Below, one piece after another: positions 17,151 to 26,461 of a stretch of 64,000 nt of DNA (position 1 is its first letter; every line of letters starts with the position of its first letter). A model generated the notes under the pieces. The model was not told where the DNA came from. It did not search any database and saw nothing but the letters and a program-made list of their open reading frames with translations. The stretch comes from Paracoccaceae bacterium (GTDB lineage Bacteria; Pseudomonadota; Alphaproteobacteria; Rhodobacterales; Rhodobacteraceae), in assembly GCA_024639125.1 (NCBI GenBank), contig JAHEJA010000030.1:1-64000 (forward strand), read 5' to 3'. Position numbers and translations under genes: made by a program.

Positions 17151-19916
17151 ATGGCTATGTTGTCGCGCATTACTGCCGTGTTGGGGCCAACCAACACGGG
17201 TAAAACCCACTATGCGATTGAACGTATGTTGGGACATCGCACAGGGGTTATTGGCCTTCCGCTTCGGCTTTTGGCGCGCGAAGTCTATGATAAAATTGTC
17301 GCGATCCGTGGCCCGTCTGTTGTGGCTTTGGTTACTGGCGAAGAACGCATAGTGCCCCCGCGTACTCAATATTGGGTCTGTACTGTTGAAGCGATGCCCG
17401 AAGGGATGGGGGCGGATTTTGTTGCAATTGACGAAATTCAGCTCTGTGCCGATCCAGAACGCGGTCATGTGTTTACTGACCGATTGCTGCGTATGCGCGG
17501 CACGCATGAGACATTGTTTTTGGGGGCGGACACGATGCGGGGCACGATTGCGGCCCTGGTTCCCGAAGCACAATTCATGCGGCGCGATCGCATGAGTGAG
17601 TTGGTCTATGCCGGGTCAAAAAAAATAAGCCGTATGCCGCCGCGCAGTGCGATTGTCGGGTTTTCGGTGGATAATGTCTATGCGATTGCGGAACTGATTC
17701 GCCGCCAAAAGGGTGGTGCAGCTGTTGTGATGGGCGCGCTAAGCCCGCGCACACGCAATGCACAGGTCGAACTGTATCAAAATGGTGACGTTGATTATCT
17801 GGTTGCGACGGATGCGATCGGGATGGGGTTGAACCTTGATGTGAATCACGTTGCTTTCTCGTCCCTTACCAAATTCGACGGGCGGCGTATGCGTGATCTG
17901 GCCCCGAATGAGTTGGCGCAAATTGCAGGGCGCGCTGGGCGTGGAATGAGCCATGGATCCTTTGGGGTTACAGGCGAGGCGGCGCCGTTATCTGATGAAG
18001 TGGCCAAGGCCATTATGGAACATCGTTTTGCCCCTCTAAAGAAATTGATATGGCGCAATTCCGATTTAAGATTCGGTTCAATTGATGCGTTAATTCATGC
18101 ACTTGAAGCCAGTCCCAGCAATGAAATTTTGGTAAAAGCGCGTGAAGCGGACGATTTAATGGCGTTAAAGACACTTTCGCAACAGGCCGAAATCCGCGCC
18201 AGAGCAAGCGATGGCGCGTCGGTTCAGTTGCTGTGGGATGTCTGTCGTATTCCTGATTTCCGAGGCATTTCTCATGGTGAACATGCCGCCCTATTAGAGG
18301 TGATATACGCATACCTGCATGAGCGAGGACGCATTCCAGATGACTGGATGGCGCGCCAGATAAAACGGATCGATCGCGCGGATGGGGACATCGATGCATT
18401 GTCAAAAAGGCTGTCATTTATTCGCACGTGGACTTATGTCGCACAAAGAAGTGGGTGGGTAGATGATGAAAATCATTGGCGAGACGCGACTCGCGCTGTA
18501 GAAGACAGGTTATCAGACGCCCTTCATCAGCGTTTGACTCAAAGATTTGTGGATCGGCGGACATCTGTTTTGTTACGCCGGCTCAAACAGAAGGAGGCCC
18601 TATTGGCCGAAGTAAATGAAAATGGTGAGGTGACCGTAGAAGGCGAATTCGTCGGTCGGCTCGAAGGATTTCAGTTCCGTCAAGATAAAGACGCAACTGG
18701 GCAAGAGGCAAAAACCCTGAAGTCAGCTTCTCTGCAAGCATTGGCTCCGCATTTCCACTTGCGGGCGGATCGTTTTTATAACGCCCCCGATACGGAAATC
18801 GATTTCACAGAACAGGGTGGATTGATGTGGGGCGAGCATGCCATCGGCAAACTCGTTGGCACAGATGATGCAATGAAACCCCGCATCGTTGCGTTTGTTG
18901 ACGAAGAAGCCGGTGTGGATGTGCAACAAAAAGTCGAACGCCGGTTACAACACTTTATTGATCGCAAAGTTGCGGCGTTGTTTGAGCCTATGCTGAATTT
19001 ACAACGTGACGAAGAGCTTTCAGGCTTGGCACGTGGTTTTGCGTTTCAGATGGTCGAAGGGTTTGGCATTTTGCCACGCGCGTCGGTTGCTGATGACGTC
19101 AAGGCCTTGGATCAAGATGCCCGTGGCGCTTTGCGCAAGCACGGCATTCGCTTTGGCCAGTTCACGATTTTTATGCCCTTGTTGTTGAAGCCGGCCCCGA
19201 CGCGTTTGCGGTTGGTGCTTTGGTCATTGGCGCAAAAGCTAGATGAATTCCCAGAAGCGCCCCCGCCAGGGTTGGTGACACTTCCGGTTGATAAACATGC
19301 GCCTGCTGGTGCCGACACGATGTCTGGTTATCGCAATGCAGGCGAACGTGCGATCCGTATCGACATGCTAGAACGCCTTGCGGATATGCTTCGTTCCGAA
19401 GATAGCCGCGGTGGGTTTGAAGCCAAAGCAGATATGCTATCGATTACGGGCATGACGCTAGAGCAATTCGCTGATTTGATGCAGGGCCTTGGCTATGCAG
19501 CTGAAAAAGGCGAACGCGCAAAAGTTAAGGCAACCACTGCTGTGGTGGTGGACACACCTGCTGAGGATGCTGCGGCTGCCGATGCTGTTGCGCCTGAAAC
19601 GGATGTGGAAACGCAACCGACGCCGGTTGAGCCAAACCAAGGGTCAGACGCCGCGGACACAGTGTCCGAATCTGCGCCAGAAAACGAAGTGTTCTATACC
19701 TTTACGTGGGGCCGCAAACCGCGTCCTCAGGCGCATGCAAAACGTGCCGAAGGACAACGTCGTCAAGGCAAGCCCAAAGGCAAAGGCGGCAAACCGAACC
19801 GCGATAATAAGCCTCAGGGTGGCAAGACCTTCCAAGCGCGTCCAGAAAAGAAAGATCGTATTGATCCGGACAACCCGTTTGCAGCGGCTCTTATGGGCCT
19901 AAAAGACAAGGGGTGA
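17151..19916 (+). CDS. SUV3-type superfamily 2 RNA helicase
   Basis: A 921-residue ATP-dependent helicase resembling mitochondrial SUV3. Motif I is GPTNTGKT at residues 12-19, motif II is DEIQ in AIDEIQLCADPERGHVF, motif V is DAIGMGLNLDV and motif VI is QIAGRAGRG. The second half holds the SUV3 C-terminal domains (GLARGFAFQMVEGFG). The last 150 residues are low complexity: an Ala/Glu/Pro stretch, then a Lys/Gly/Gln-rich tail (about 855-905) that could bind RNA, reminiscent of degradosome tails. SUV3 works with PNPase or RNase in mitochondrial RNA decay, so an RNA turnover role is likely. It is followed three bases later by an S4 RNA-binding gene. Confidence 0.92.
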   Translation: MAMLSRITAVLGPTNTGKTHYAIERMLGHRTGVIGLPLRLLAREVYDKIVAIRGPSVVALVTGEERIVPPRTQYWVCTVEAMPEGMGADFVAIDEIQLCADPERGHVFTDRLLRMRGTHETLFLGADTMRGTIAALVPEAQFMRRDRMSELVYAGSKKISRMPPRSAIVGFSVDNVYAIAELIRRQKGGAAVVMGALSPRTRNAQVELYQNGDVDYLVATDAIGMGLNLDVNHVAFSSLTKFDGRRMRDLAPNELAQIAGRAGRGMSHGSFGVTGEAAPLSDEVAKAIMEHRFAPLKKLIWRNSDLRFGSIDALIHALEASPSNEILVKAREADDLMALKTLSQQAEIRARASDGASVQLLWDVCRIPDFRGISHGEHAALLEVIYAYLHERGRIPDDWMARQIKRIDRADGDIDALSKRLSFIRTWTYVAQRSGWVDDENHWRDATRAVEDRLSDALHQRLTQRFVDRRTSVLLRRLKQKEALLAEVNENGEVTVEGEFVGRLEGFQFRQDKDATGQEAKTLKSASLQALAPHFHLRADRFYNAPDTEIDFTEQGGLMWGEHAIGKLVGTDDAMKPRIVAFVDEEAGVDVQQKVERRLQHFIDRKVAALFEPMLNLQRDEELSGLARGFAFQMVEGFGILPRASVADDVKALDQDARGALRKHGIRFGQFTIFMPLLLKPAPTRLRLVLWSLAQKLDEFPEAPPPGLVTLPVDKHAPAGADTMSGYRNAGERAIRIDMLERLADMLRSEDSRGGFEAKADMLSITGMTLEQFADLMQGLGYAAEKGERAKVKATTAVVVDTPAEDAAAADAVAPETDVETQPTPVEPNQGSDAADTVSESAPENEVFYTFTWGRKPRPQAHAKRAEGQRRQGKPKGKGGKPNRDNKPQGGKTFQARPEKKDRIDPDNPFAAALMGLKDKG

Positions 19917-19919
19917 TCC

Positions 19920-20291
19920 TTGTCTGCTGACGGAAAATTGCGGCTCGACAAATGGTTGTGGCATGCAAGGTTCTTTAAGACACGCACTTTGGCCGCCAAG
20001 ATAATATCTGGCGGCCATATTCGTGTGAATGCCAACAAAGTGTCCAAGCCCGCAACCACAGTCAGTGCAGGGGATGTTTTGACCTTTCCTCAGGCCGACA
20101 CAATTCGCGTGATCGAAGTGATTGCACTGGGCGATAGGCGTGGACCTGCACCAGAAGCACAAACACTTTACCAAGATAGAACACCTATTCAGGAAAAGGA
20201 TCTATCAAATCCCAAATCCCAAGGAAATGCGCGCCCAACCAAGAAGGATCGCCGCACGCTTGATCTTTTGCGGTCAAGACAGCTTGAATGA
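19920..20291 (+). CDS. S4-domain RNA-binding protein (HslR/Hsp15 family)
   Basis: A 123-residue protein beginning with the S4 fold LRLDKWLWHARFFKTRTLAAKIISGGHIRVN, the standard Hsp15 form, followed by a basic Lys/Arg tail (GNARPTKKDRRTLDLLRSRQ). Hsp15 rescues stalled 50S subunits carrying peptidyl-tRNA. The likely start is the TTG at 19920-19922, three bases after the helicase stop; no ATG precedes the fold. The pairing with SUV3 helicase suggests a shared role in RNA or ribosome quality control. Confidence 0.9.
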   Translation: MSADGKLRLDKWLWHARFFKTRTLAAKIISGGHIRVNANKVSKPATTVSAGDVLTFPQADTIRVIEVIALGDRRGPAPEAQTLYQDRTPIQEKDLSNPKSQGNARPTKKDRRTLDLLRSRQLE

Positions 20292-20345
20292 CATGCAAAC
20301 ATGGATTAGCAAGCGGTATACGAAACTCGAAGTTGGATGTTTGGC

Positions 20346-20684
20346 ATGACCTATATCGTAAACGACGCCTGTATCGCGTGCAAATACACAGACTGCGTTG
20401 AAGTCTGCCCAGTGGATTGTTTTTACGAAGGTGAAAACATGCTTGTGATCCATCCTGATGAATGTATCGACTGCGGTGTTTGCGAACCTGAATGTCCTGC
20501 GGATGCCATTCGTCCAGACACAGAGCCAGATATGGAAAAATGGGTCGAATTTAACCGTAAATATTCGGAAAAATGGCCCGTCATCATCACCAAAAAAGAC
20601 CCGCTTCCCGACGCAGAAGAACGTGACGGAGAAGAGGGCAAGCTTGAAAAGTATTTTTCCGAAGCCCCGGGCGAAGGCGGCTAA
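20346..20684 (+). CDS. fdxA: Seven-iron ferredoxin FdxA
   Basis: A 112-residue ferredoxin with one 3Fe-4S and one 4Fe-4S site. [14 protein letters not shown] and [13 protein letters not shown] carry the Cys ligands, with the family start [10 protein letters not shown] and the long C-terminal arm [15 protein letters not shown]. An in-frame ATG nine bases earlier (20337) is less likely because family members begin MTYIV. It lies 54 bases after the S4 gene and before carD, a common Rhodobacterales order. Confidence 0.95.
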   Translation: MTYIVNDACIACKYTDCVEVCPVDCFYEGENMLVIHPDECIDCGVCEPECPADAIRPDTEPDMEKWVEFNRKYSEKWPVIITKKDPLPDAEERDGEEGKLEKYFSEAPGEGG

Positions 20685-20890
20685 CCCCCGAATTGCCCTA
20701 TGTTTCACGGTTCTAGGAATCAGTGAAATTTTGTGGTATACTGATGCCACAAATGAAAAACCTACTTTGCTTTGCTCGATGTGCTGGATCGCGCAAAGTG
20801 TAATTCACAGCTTCAACCTATGTTCGGCAGTAGATGTATTGCCGTCTGGGTATTTTTGTCGTGAGACAAGACCTAAAAGGGGATCAATAA

Positions 20891-21400
20891 ATGTCTAAAG
20901 CCAAGAAACCTGAGTTTAGCCCAAATGATTATGTTGTCTATCCCGCCCATGGCGTGGGACAAATCGTTTCGGTAGAAGAACAGGAAATCGCTGGCATCAC
21001 GCTGGAATTGTTTGTCGTGTCGTTCGAAAAAGACAAAATGACACTGCGCGTTCCAACACATAAAGCGACCGAAATCGGCATGCGGTCTTTGAGCAGCCCA
21101 GATGTTGTTAACAAAGCGATGACAACGCTGAAAGGCAAAGCCAAAGTAAAACGCGCAATGTGGTCGCGTCGTGCGCAAGAATACGAACAAAAAATCAACT
21201 CTGGTGATTTGATTGCCATTGCCGAAGTCGTTCGTGATTTGCACCGCAGTGATGATCAACGCGAACAAAGCTATTCCGAACGTCAATTGTACGAAGCTGC
21301 TCTAGAGCGTTTGACACGCGAAGTTGCAGCAGCGTCAGATTGGGACGAAGCAGATGCCGCTAAAAAAGTCGACGACGTCTTGGTATCACGCGCGGCGTAA
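20891..21400 (+). CDS. carD: CarD-family RNA-polymerase-binding regulator
   Basis: A 169-residue CarD/CdnL protein. The Tudor-like RNA-polymerase-interacting part is at about 9-65 (FSPNDYVVYPAHGVGQIVSVEEQ, KDKMTLRVP) and an all-helical C-terminal DNA-contacting half follows (ALERLTREVAAASDWDE). It stabilises open promoter complexes and often acts on rRNA and stress promoters. AAAAGGGGAT lies upstream of the ATG. The 206-base gap after fdxA holds a TATACT-like -10 near 20737, so it probably has its own promoter. A strong terminator follows. Confidence 0.94.
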   Translation: MSKAKKPEFSPNDYVVYPAHGVGQIVSVEEQEIAGITLELFVVSFEKDKMTLRVPTHKATEIGMRSLSSPDVVNKAMTTLKGKAKVKRAMWSRRAQEYEQKINSGDLIAIAEVVRDLHRSDDQREQSYSERQLYEAALERLTREVAAASDWDEADAAKKVDDVLVSRAA

Positions 21401-21421
21401 ACCAATATTGCTATGGTATTG

Positions 21422-21451
21422 AAAACGGCGGCTCAAGGGTCGCCGTTTTTT
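21422..21451 (+). terminator. Terminator of carD
   Basis: AAAACGGCG (21422-21430) and CGCCGTTTT (21441-21449) pair around a 10-base loop, with further T after it. The symmetric A/T ends mean it can also serve leftward cobS. Confidence 0.85.
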
Positions 21452-21462
21452 ATTGGATACAC

Positions 21463-22203
21463 TCAAAACAGCGAGAGCAGCGCCAAAACACCAAGTTCGG
21501 TGATAATTTGGCAGGCTCCCAAAACATCCCCCGTTTGCCCGCCGATTTTTCGCTTTGCCAGCATGACAATACCGCAAACAAGGCAAGCAGTGAAAAGAAT
21601 CACAAGGATCCCTGTAAGCCCGGTTAATAGCAAAACCAGCACACAGCCCAAAAATATGCTGCCTATAGCGGTCATGAAGCTAGGGAGTCCAACCGATTGT
21701 GATAATCCCGAACGCCGCGCATTTTGCACTTGGGACATGATCATAGGCAAAGCTGAGCGTGACGCCACCGCAGCGGCAAGGATCATTGATAACTGGGCTG
21801 CGCCTTCTATCAGAAAAATTGCTTTTAGGGTGATGACAAATCCCAATCCCAAAACGCCGTATGTGCCTATCTGACTGTCTTTCATAATCTCAAGGCGACG
21901 GTCTTTGGTATAGGCGCCCCAAAACCCGTCTACACAGTCGGCAAGACCATCTTCGTGCATTGCACCTGTCACAAACAGTGATGTGGCCATTCCGACAATC
22001 ACCGCAATATAAAGCGGTAGCCCAATATTGAGAAGGTCAATCACAGCCCACAGCAAAAGCCCAACTCCAAGTCCGACAAGTGGAAATGCCCAAGTCGCGC
22101 GACTTTGTCGTTCGAACGCGTTCTGAGGAAGGTTGATAGGAATGCGGGTCAGTAGACTGAAACAGAGAAAAATGTCTCTGGGCGCTTTAGAAAAATTAGA
22201 CAT
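21463..22203 (-). CDS. cobS: Adenosylcobinamide-GDP ribazoletransferase
   Basis: An integral membrane enzyme of 246 residues that joins adenosylcobinamide-GDP and alpha-ribazole in the last part of B12 assembly. The N-terminal FSLLTRIPI and the ALFVTGAMHEDGLADCVDGFWG region (the conserved HEDGLAD metal-binding motif) are diagnostic. Several hydrophobic helices are visible. It is divergent from cobT, whose product supplies alpha-ribazole phosphate. Confidence 0.94.
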   Translation of the reverse strand: MSNFSKAPRDIFLCFSLLTRIPINLPQNAFERQSRATWAFPLVGLGVGLLLWAVIDLLNIGLPLYIAVIVGMATSLFVTGAMHEDGLADCVDGFWGAYTKDRRLEIMKDSQIGTYGVLGLGFVITLKAIFLIEGAAQLSMILAAAVASRSALPMIMSQVQNARRSGLSQSVGLPSFMTAIGSIFLGCVLVLLLTGLTGILVILFTACLVCGIVMLAKRKIGGQTGDVLGACQIITELGVLALLSLF

Positions 22204-22298
22204 GTCGAAATTGATCCCTATTTCGCCCTATTCTGCCTTGTTTCGTAATGGGTATGGGGCGATACACTTTGGGAAACGTTAATCTTTGTAGGGATAGT

Positions 22299-23315
22299 AT
22301 GACAACCCAATTCTCAACGCTCGCCGAATTCGCAGACCTTATTGCGGCCTTCCCATCCGAAAATAACGCAGCACGCCTAGCCGCCACAGAGCGCAACGCC
22401 CAATTAACAAAACCGCCAGCGGCCCTTGGTCAATTAGAAGATTTGGCACAGTGGTATTGTGCCTGGCGTGGGGATGCAAAAGCAAAGATCAGTGCGCCAC
22501 AGGTTGTGATCTTTGCGGGCAATCACGGTGTCACAGCCCAAGGCGTGTCTGCCTTTCCTGCCGAGGTGACTCAGCAGATGGTGTGGAATTTTCAAGCTGG
22601 CGGCGCTGCCATCAACCAATTGTCCGATTGTTTTGGGGCAACATTAGCGGTGCATGCATTGGATTTGGATCGACCGACCCAAGATTTCACACAAGGTCCA
22701 GCAATGAGCGAAGCTGATTGTGTGGATGCATTGCGCCTAGGGTGGTCAGCGGTTGATCCGTTGGCTGATGTTTTGATCACAGGTGAAATGGGGATTGGCA
22801 ACACAACAGCAGCAGCGGCGCTTGCCGCGGCTTTGTTTGGGGGTGTTGGTTCGGATTGGGTCGGGCGCGGTACGGGCGTCACGGATGCCGGTCTTGTGCT
22901 CAAGGCGGATGTCGTGAATCGTGGCTTGGCTGTAAATGCAAACGCCCTTGGCAATGCCCTTGCGACCTTGGCCGCCTTGGGTGGTCGCGAAATTGCCGCC
23001 ATGGTTGGCGCAATTGCAGCCGCAAGACACCATCGCATTCCCGTAATTCTGGATGGGTTTATTTGTTGTTCAGCCGCTGCCGTTTTATATGCGATTGATC
23101 CAAAAACTTTGGATCATTGCGTTGCGGGCCACCAAAGCGCAGAAGCCGCGCATAGCAATATGTTGATAAAAATTAACAAAAAGCCGTTGCTTGCTTTGGG
23201 TCTTAAACTCGGAGAGGGCTCTGGTGCGGCGGTAGCTTTGGGTATTTTAAAGGCAGCTGTTGCATGTCATTCGGGCATGGCAACATTCGCCGAAGCAGGC
23301 GTATCAGAAGGGTAA
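22299..23315 (+). CDS. cobT: Nicotinate-nucleotide--dimethylbenzimidazole phosphoribosyltransferase
   Basis: A 338-residue enzyme that makes alpha-ribazole-5'-phosphate for the lower ligand of B12. Family blocks include [23 protein letters not shown] (substrate loop), GRGTGV and the C-terminal [12 protein letters not shown] with the catalytic Glu. The ATG at 22299 is chosen because TAGGGATAG precedes it and the product then matches family length; a frame to 22248 adds 17 unrelated residues. No cobalamin riboswitch was seen in the 95-base gap to cobS. Confidence 0.95.
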   Translation: MTTQFSTLAEFADLIAAFPSENNAARLAATERNAQLTKPPAALGQLEDLAQWYCAWRGDAKAKISAPQVVIFAGNHGVTAQGVSAFPAEVTQQMVWNFQAGGAAINQLSDCFGATLAVHALDLDRPTQDFTQGPAMSEADCVDALRLGWSAVDPLADVLITGEMGIGNTTAAAALAAALFGGVGSDWVGRGTGVTDAGLVLKADVVNRGLAVNANALGNALATLAALGGREIAAMVGAIAAARHHRIPVILDGFICCSAAAVLYAIDPKTLDHCVAGHQSAEAAHSNMLIKINKKPLLALGLKLGEGSGAAVALGILKAAVACHSGMATFAEAGVSEG

Positions 23316-23322
23316 CCCGTTT

Positions 23323-25578
23323 TTAGCCTTTGGGCATCTTAAGGACGATATTCTTGCCTGATTTTACATAACGTAATTCAGATTCTGATATGGCGGCGAC
23401 TTTGCCGCCATCAAAGCGATCCCCGACTTCAACCATTTGTCGCCGTCCAGAGGACAGGCGAACCAACGCGCGCCGACTGTTGCCTTTGCCAAAAACGCCA
23501 ATCAAATTGACCTTGCGAAGGTTGATTGCGTTGTCATCTGTTGCATTCGCAGTCACCGATGCCTTGCTTGGCGTTCTTGGTTGCGTCGGCGTTACTGCGG
23601 CAACCGAGGGATTGGTTTTCGCAACTTTCGTGTTTAGGTTTTTGGGGCGCGCTTTGGGAATGACGCTTTTGGCGATTTCTTGCCCTATACCGGCTGGCGT
23701 CTCTGTATCGGCGACCTCTTGGGGGTCAGAGGGAACAATACCCGAGGGGCGTATTTGTGGTCGCAACAAGGCCAAAGCATCACGTTCGTCTTGTTCGACT
23801 TGTTGCTCTATTGCGATATCGGGTCGCTGCTTTGGGCGTAATTGTTGCAGGGGAACACCGGTCGATGCAACTGCGACTTGGGTTGGTTGTTCTTGGGTTT
23901 CTGCCCTGTCCTGACGCGGTGCGGATGGGGGCACGACTGGTGGCTTGCCAAGGTACACCATGTGCCCATCCGGGGATCGCGCACCTTGGGCTGTCGCTTC
24001 GACCAAACCATCGTCGGTAAATTTGAAAACGGCCCCGTTTGGCGCAGGCACACCTTGGCTATTCAATACTGTTTCGGTGCTAAAACTTTGCGCTGTTGGC
24101 AAGGCAATGGCGTCTTGTTGCAAGACCTCTGGATCAATTGAGGCGATATACAGATCCCCAAGGGCAACGGGATCAACAACTTGGGGTTCTAAGGGCGAAA
24201 CGGGCCAAATGCCTGTGACGGCATAGCGACGGCGCAATTCTTCGATTGGAATTTCATTCGCGCCGGTTTCTGTTGTCGCTTCGATTTCGGCGATATTTTC
24301 GCTGTCCTCAAATTGCGGAACCTTGATCAAGCTCTGAGGATCAACTGTTCCAACATCAATTGTTGGTTGTTGCGTCTCTTCTGGTGGTTTTCCCGGTAAC
24401 ACAGTCCCCAAAGCTCCAGAGTCAGTTCCAGGGTTAACACCAAATTCGATGCCGGACTCAGGTGTAGGACGCGCCGCGATAGGGATATCTAGAACATTTG
24501 TTCGCTCTGGCAGTGTGGTGTCGACAAAAGCAGGTTCTGATAGCAAGCTGATCTCTGTTTGCGCATCTGCACTTGGGCGAATGAGCTGATAGGCCCCTGC
24601 AAGGGTCGCCAAAAACAGCAGAGCGGCAATCAACGGAACGGGTATTTTGCGCAAACTTTCAAACAGTGCCCCCCCAAGTTCACGAACTGTAGAAACAGTC
24701 AGTCGCGATTTTTCGGCTGATATCATGTGAGACGGCGCAACAGGGGTAGGGGAAGCTAATGGTGGTGCCACGTCCGATAGGGACGCCAGAGTTTCGGTGT
24801 CTGCATCCCGCTTGGATACAAAAAACGCACCTATTCCGCTGGTCGAACTGGGTTCTATTGTTTCGGGCGGCGTTGCGGTGTCGTCAATTTCTGTATCGAT
24901 GGGGGCCATCGGATCCGTGGCTTTGTTCGGTGAAGTTTCCGAAGACACGGTCGCATTAATTTGAGTTTCGTTCGAAATAGACACCACAGGCACCGACACC
25001 ACAGGCAACGGCTGCTGTTTCGTTTCATCAGGCGTGCCTATGTCTATTGGGGCGGGCACAATCACGATTTGATGCGTGTCCCGCTCTAATGGGCTAAGTC
25101 CGCGAAAGCTGCCGAAATGTACTTCGCCATCAAAGGCACCCTTGGGCGCGATTGCAACATTCCCAAGCGGGGTGAATCCATGTGTAATCGCGAAACTTTC
25201 CGCTTCTTCCATGGTTTCCAATGCAACCGCTGCGACATAGACATGCGCGTCTTTGAGACACCAATCAAGGCGCAGATCGGACACGGAATAGGGGGTTGCG
25301 CCTTCTAATTCTTGTTTGATGAAATTTTCAATTTCGTCGTCGGTTTGATCCGATATCAAAGGAAGAACCAAATATTTTATCTGTTCTTGGGGAAGCACCA
25401 ATTTGACATTGGTGGCATCGTGTTCTTGCGACGTCACATGTTCCAAAAGTTGCGACATGTCCTTTGACAAAGTGTCTGTGTCCAAAGATACAGACCCACG
25501 TTCACACCACCCTTTTTGGACCCGTTCAAGCAGGGTAATTCCATCAAAGGATAGGGAAAGAGCAAAATTTGCTTTCAT
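23323..25578 (-). CDS. Large GspL/PilM-like membrane protein with a PilP/GspC-like C-terminus
   Basis: A 751-residue protein not assignable to a named gene. Residues 1-165 (MKANFALSLSFDGITLLERV, LVLPQEQIKYLVLPL, DEIENFIKQELEG) look like the cytoplasmic actin-like domain of GspL/PilM. A long Pro/Thr/Glu-rich stretch follows, with one membrane helix near 330-350 (VPLIAALLFLATLAGAYQLI). Then comes another long disordered Pro/Gln-rich part. The last 65 residues (LRKVNLIGVFGKGNSRRALVR, VEVGDRFDGGKVAAI) resemble the PilP/GspC homology region. The ATG at 25576-25578 is the best start. No type II secretion or type IV pilus genes flank it. Both domain calls are by eye and need profile searches. Confidence 0.65.
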   Translation of the reverse strand: MKANFALSLSFDGITLLERVQKGWCERGSVSLDTDTLSKDMSQLLEHVTSQEHDATNVKLVLPQEQIKYLVLPLISDQTDDEIENFIKQELEGATPYSVSDLRLDWCLKDAHVYVAAVALETMEEAESFAITHGFTPLGNVAIAPKGAFDGEVHFGSFRGLSPLERDTHQIVIVPAPIDIGTPDETKQQPLPVVSVPVVSISNETQINATVSSETSPNKATDPMAPIDTEIDDTATPPETIEPSSTSGIGAFFVSKRDADTETLASLSDVAPPLASPTPVAPSHMISAEKSRLTVSTVRELGGALFESLRKIPVPLIAALLFLATLAGAYQLIRPSADAQTEISLLSEPAFVDTTLPERTNVLDIPIAARPTPESGIEFGVNPGTDSGALGTVLPGKPPEETQQPTIDVGTVDPQSLIKVPQFEDSENIAEIEATTETGANEIPIEELRRRYAVTGIWPVSPLEPQVVDPVALGDLYIASIDPEVLQQDAIALPTAQSFSTETVLNSQGVPAPNGAVFKFTDDGLVEATAQGARSPDGHMVYLGKPPVVPPSAPRQDRAETQEQPTQVAVASTGVPLQQLRPKQRPDIAIEQQVEQDERDALALLRPQIRPSGIVPSDPQEVADTETPAGIGQEIAKSVIPKARPKNLNTKVAKTNPSVAAVTPTQPRTPSKASVTANATDDNAINLRKVNLIGVFGKGNSRRALVRLSSGRRQMVEVGDRFDGGKVAAISESELRYVKSGKNIVLKMPKG

Positions 25579-25745
25579 AGGTTCATGTTCAGTCAAGTTT
25601 TTAGAAGTCTGGGACTTATGCGCTGAGCATCTCAAAGTTTACAATAGTAAAGCACATTGGAAAAGCAAAACCCTGCCTATGGCGAAAATGTGCTGTATTC
25701 AAATGCTTGTCCGTATGGAATACTGCTTAAAACAGGAGCAATCTC

Positions 25746-26411
25746 ATGCGGTTTTCTCAATATTTAGTGGCGTCATTCCTATTTCTATCAACCACTGTCA
25801 CGGCACAATCTGGTGAAATTATTGTCTCTGGTAATGGTGCTGTGAACGCAATCCCAGATGTGATGACCGTTTCATGGTCTGTGACTGCGGAATCACCCAA
25901 CGCAGGAGCGGCATATCAAATGATGTCAGATCAAACGCTCGCGTTGTTTTCCGCATTAGAACGGATTGGCGTCCCTCGTCAGGATGTGCAAACGAATATG
26001 CTGAATATCTCTGAACGCTATTCCCAAAAATTAGAACGCACAGACGGGTATTCCGCAACAACCGGAATTGAAATTCGATTGGTTGATTTAACCAAAATGG
26101 ACGCAGTCATAAATCTTGCGTCTCAGGATGGTATGGGAACCGTGCGCGGCATATCTTTTGATATTGCTGATCCAGCGCCATATTTGATGCAAGCGCGCAA
26201 AAATGCGGTCCAAGATGCAATGAACAAAGCCGATGTGTTTGCGCAAGCCGCAGGTCAAAAGCTAGGTAAAGTACTTCACATCACCGAAGGCGGGCAGGGT
26301 GCCATGCCGATGCCAATGATGGACATGGTGCGCAGCGCCAAAGCGCCAATTGCCTTGGGCAATCAATCTGTATCCTCGTCGGTGACGATCACTTTCGAAC
26401 TTGTGGATTAA
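25746..26411 (+). CDS. Exported SIMPL-domain (DUF541) protein
   Basis: A 221-residue periplasmic protein: signal peptide about 1-20 (cleaved near TVTA-QSG), then the SIMPL fold with GEIIVSGNGAVNAIPDVMTV at the N-terminus and the conserved NKADVFAQAAGQKLGKVLHI block near the C-terminus. Members form ring-like oligomers of unclear function, some linked to oxidative stress or IRAK1 signalling in animals. Its own promoter probably lies in the gap to the divergent GspL-like gene; a strong terminator follows. Confidence 0.88.
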   Translation: MRFSQYLVASFLFLSTTVTAQSGEIIVSGNGAVNAIPDVMTVSWSVTAESPNAGAAYQMMSDQTLALFSALERIGVPRQDVQTNMLNISERYSQKLERTDGYSATTGIEIRLVDLTKMDAVINLASQDGMGTVRGISFDIADPAPYLMQARKNAVQDAMNKADVFAQAAGQKLGKVLHITEGGQGAMPMPMMDMVRSAKAPIALGNQSVSSSVTITFELVD

Positions 26412-26412
26412 A

Positions 26413-26440
26413 AAAGGCCCCGCACTTTGTCGGGGCCTTT
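26413..26440. terminator. Terminator between the SIMPL gene and metY
   Basis: AAAGGCCCCG (26413-26422) pairs perfectly with CGGGGCCTTT (26431-26440) over an 8-base loop. It lies between convergent genes and can act both ways. Confidence 0.85.
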
Positions 26441-26461
26441 CTTGAAACCGGTTAGCGGTAT

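Noticed and set aside
22204-22298. Cobalamin riboswitch between cobS and cobT
   Set aside because: The gap is under 100 bases and lacks the B12-box GCCACTG-like sequence, so no riboswitch is called.
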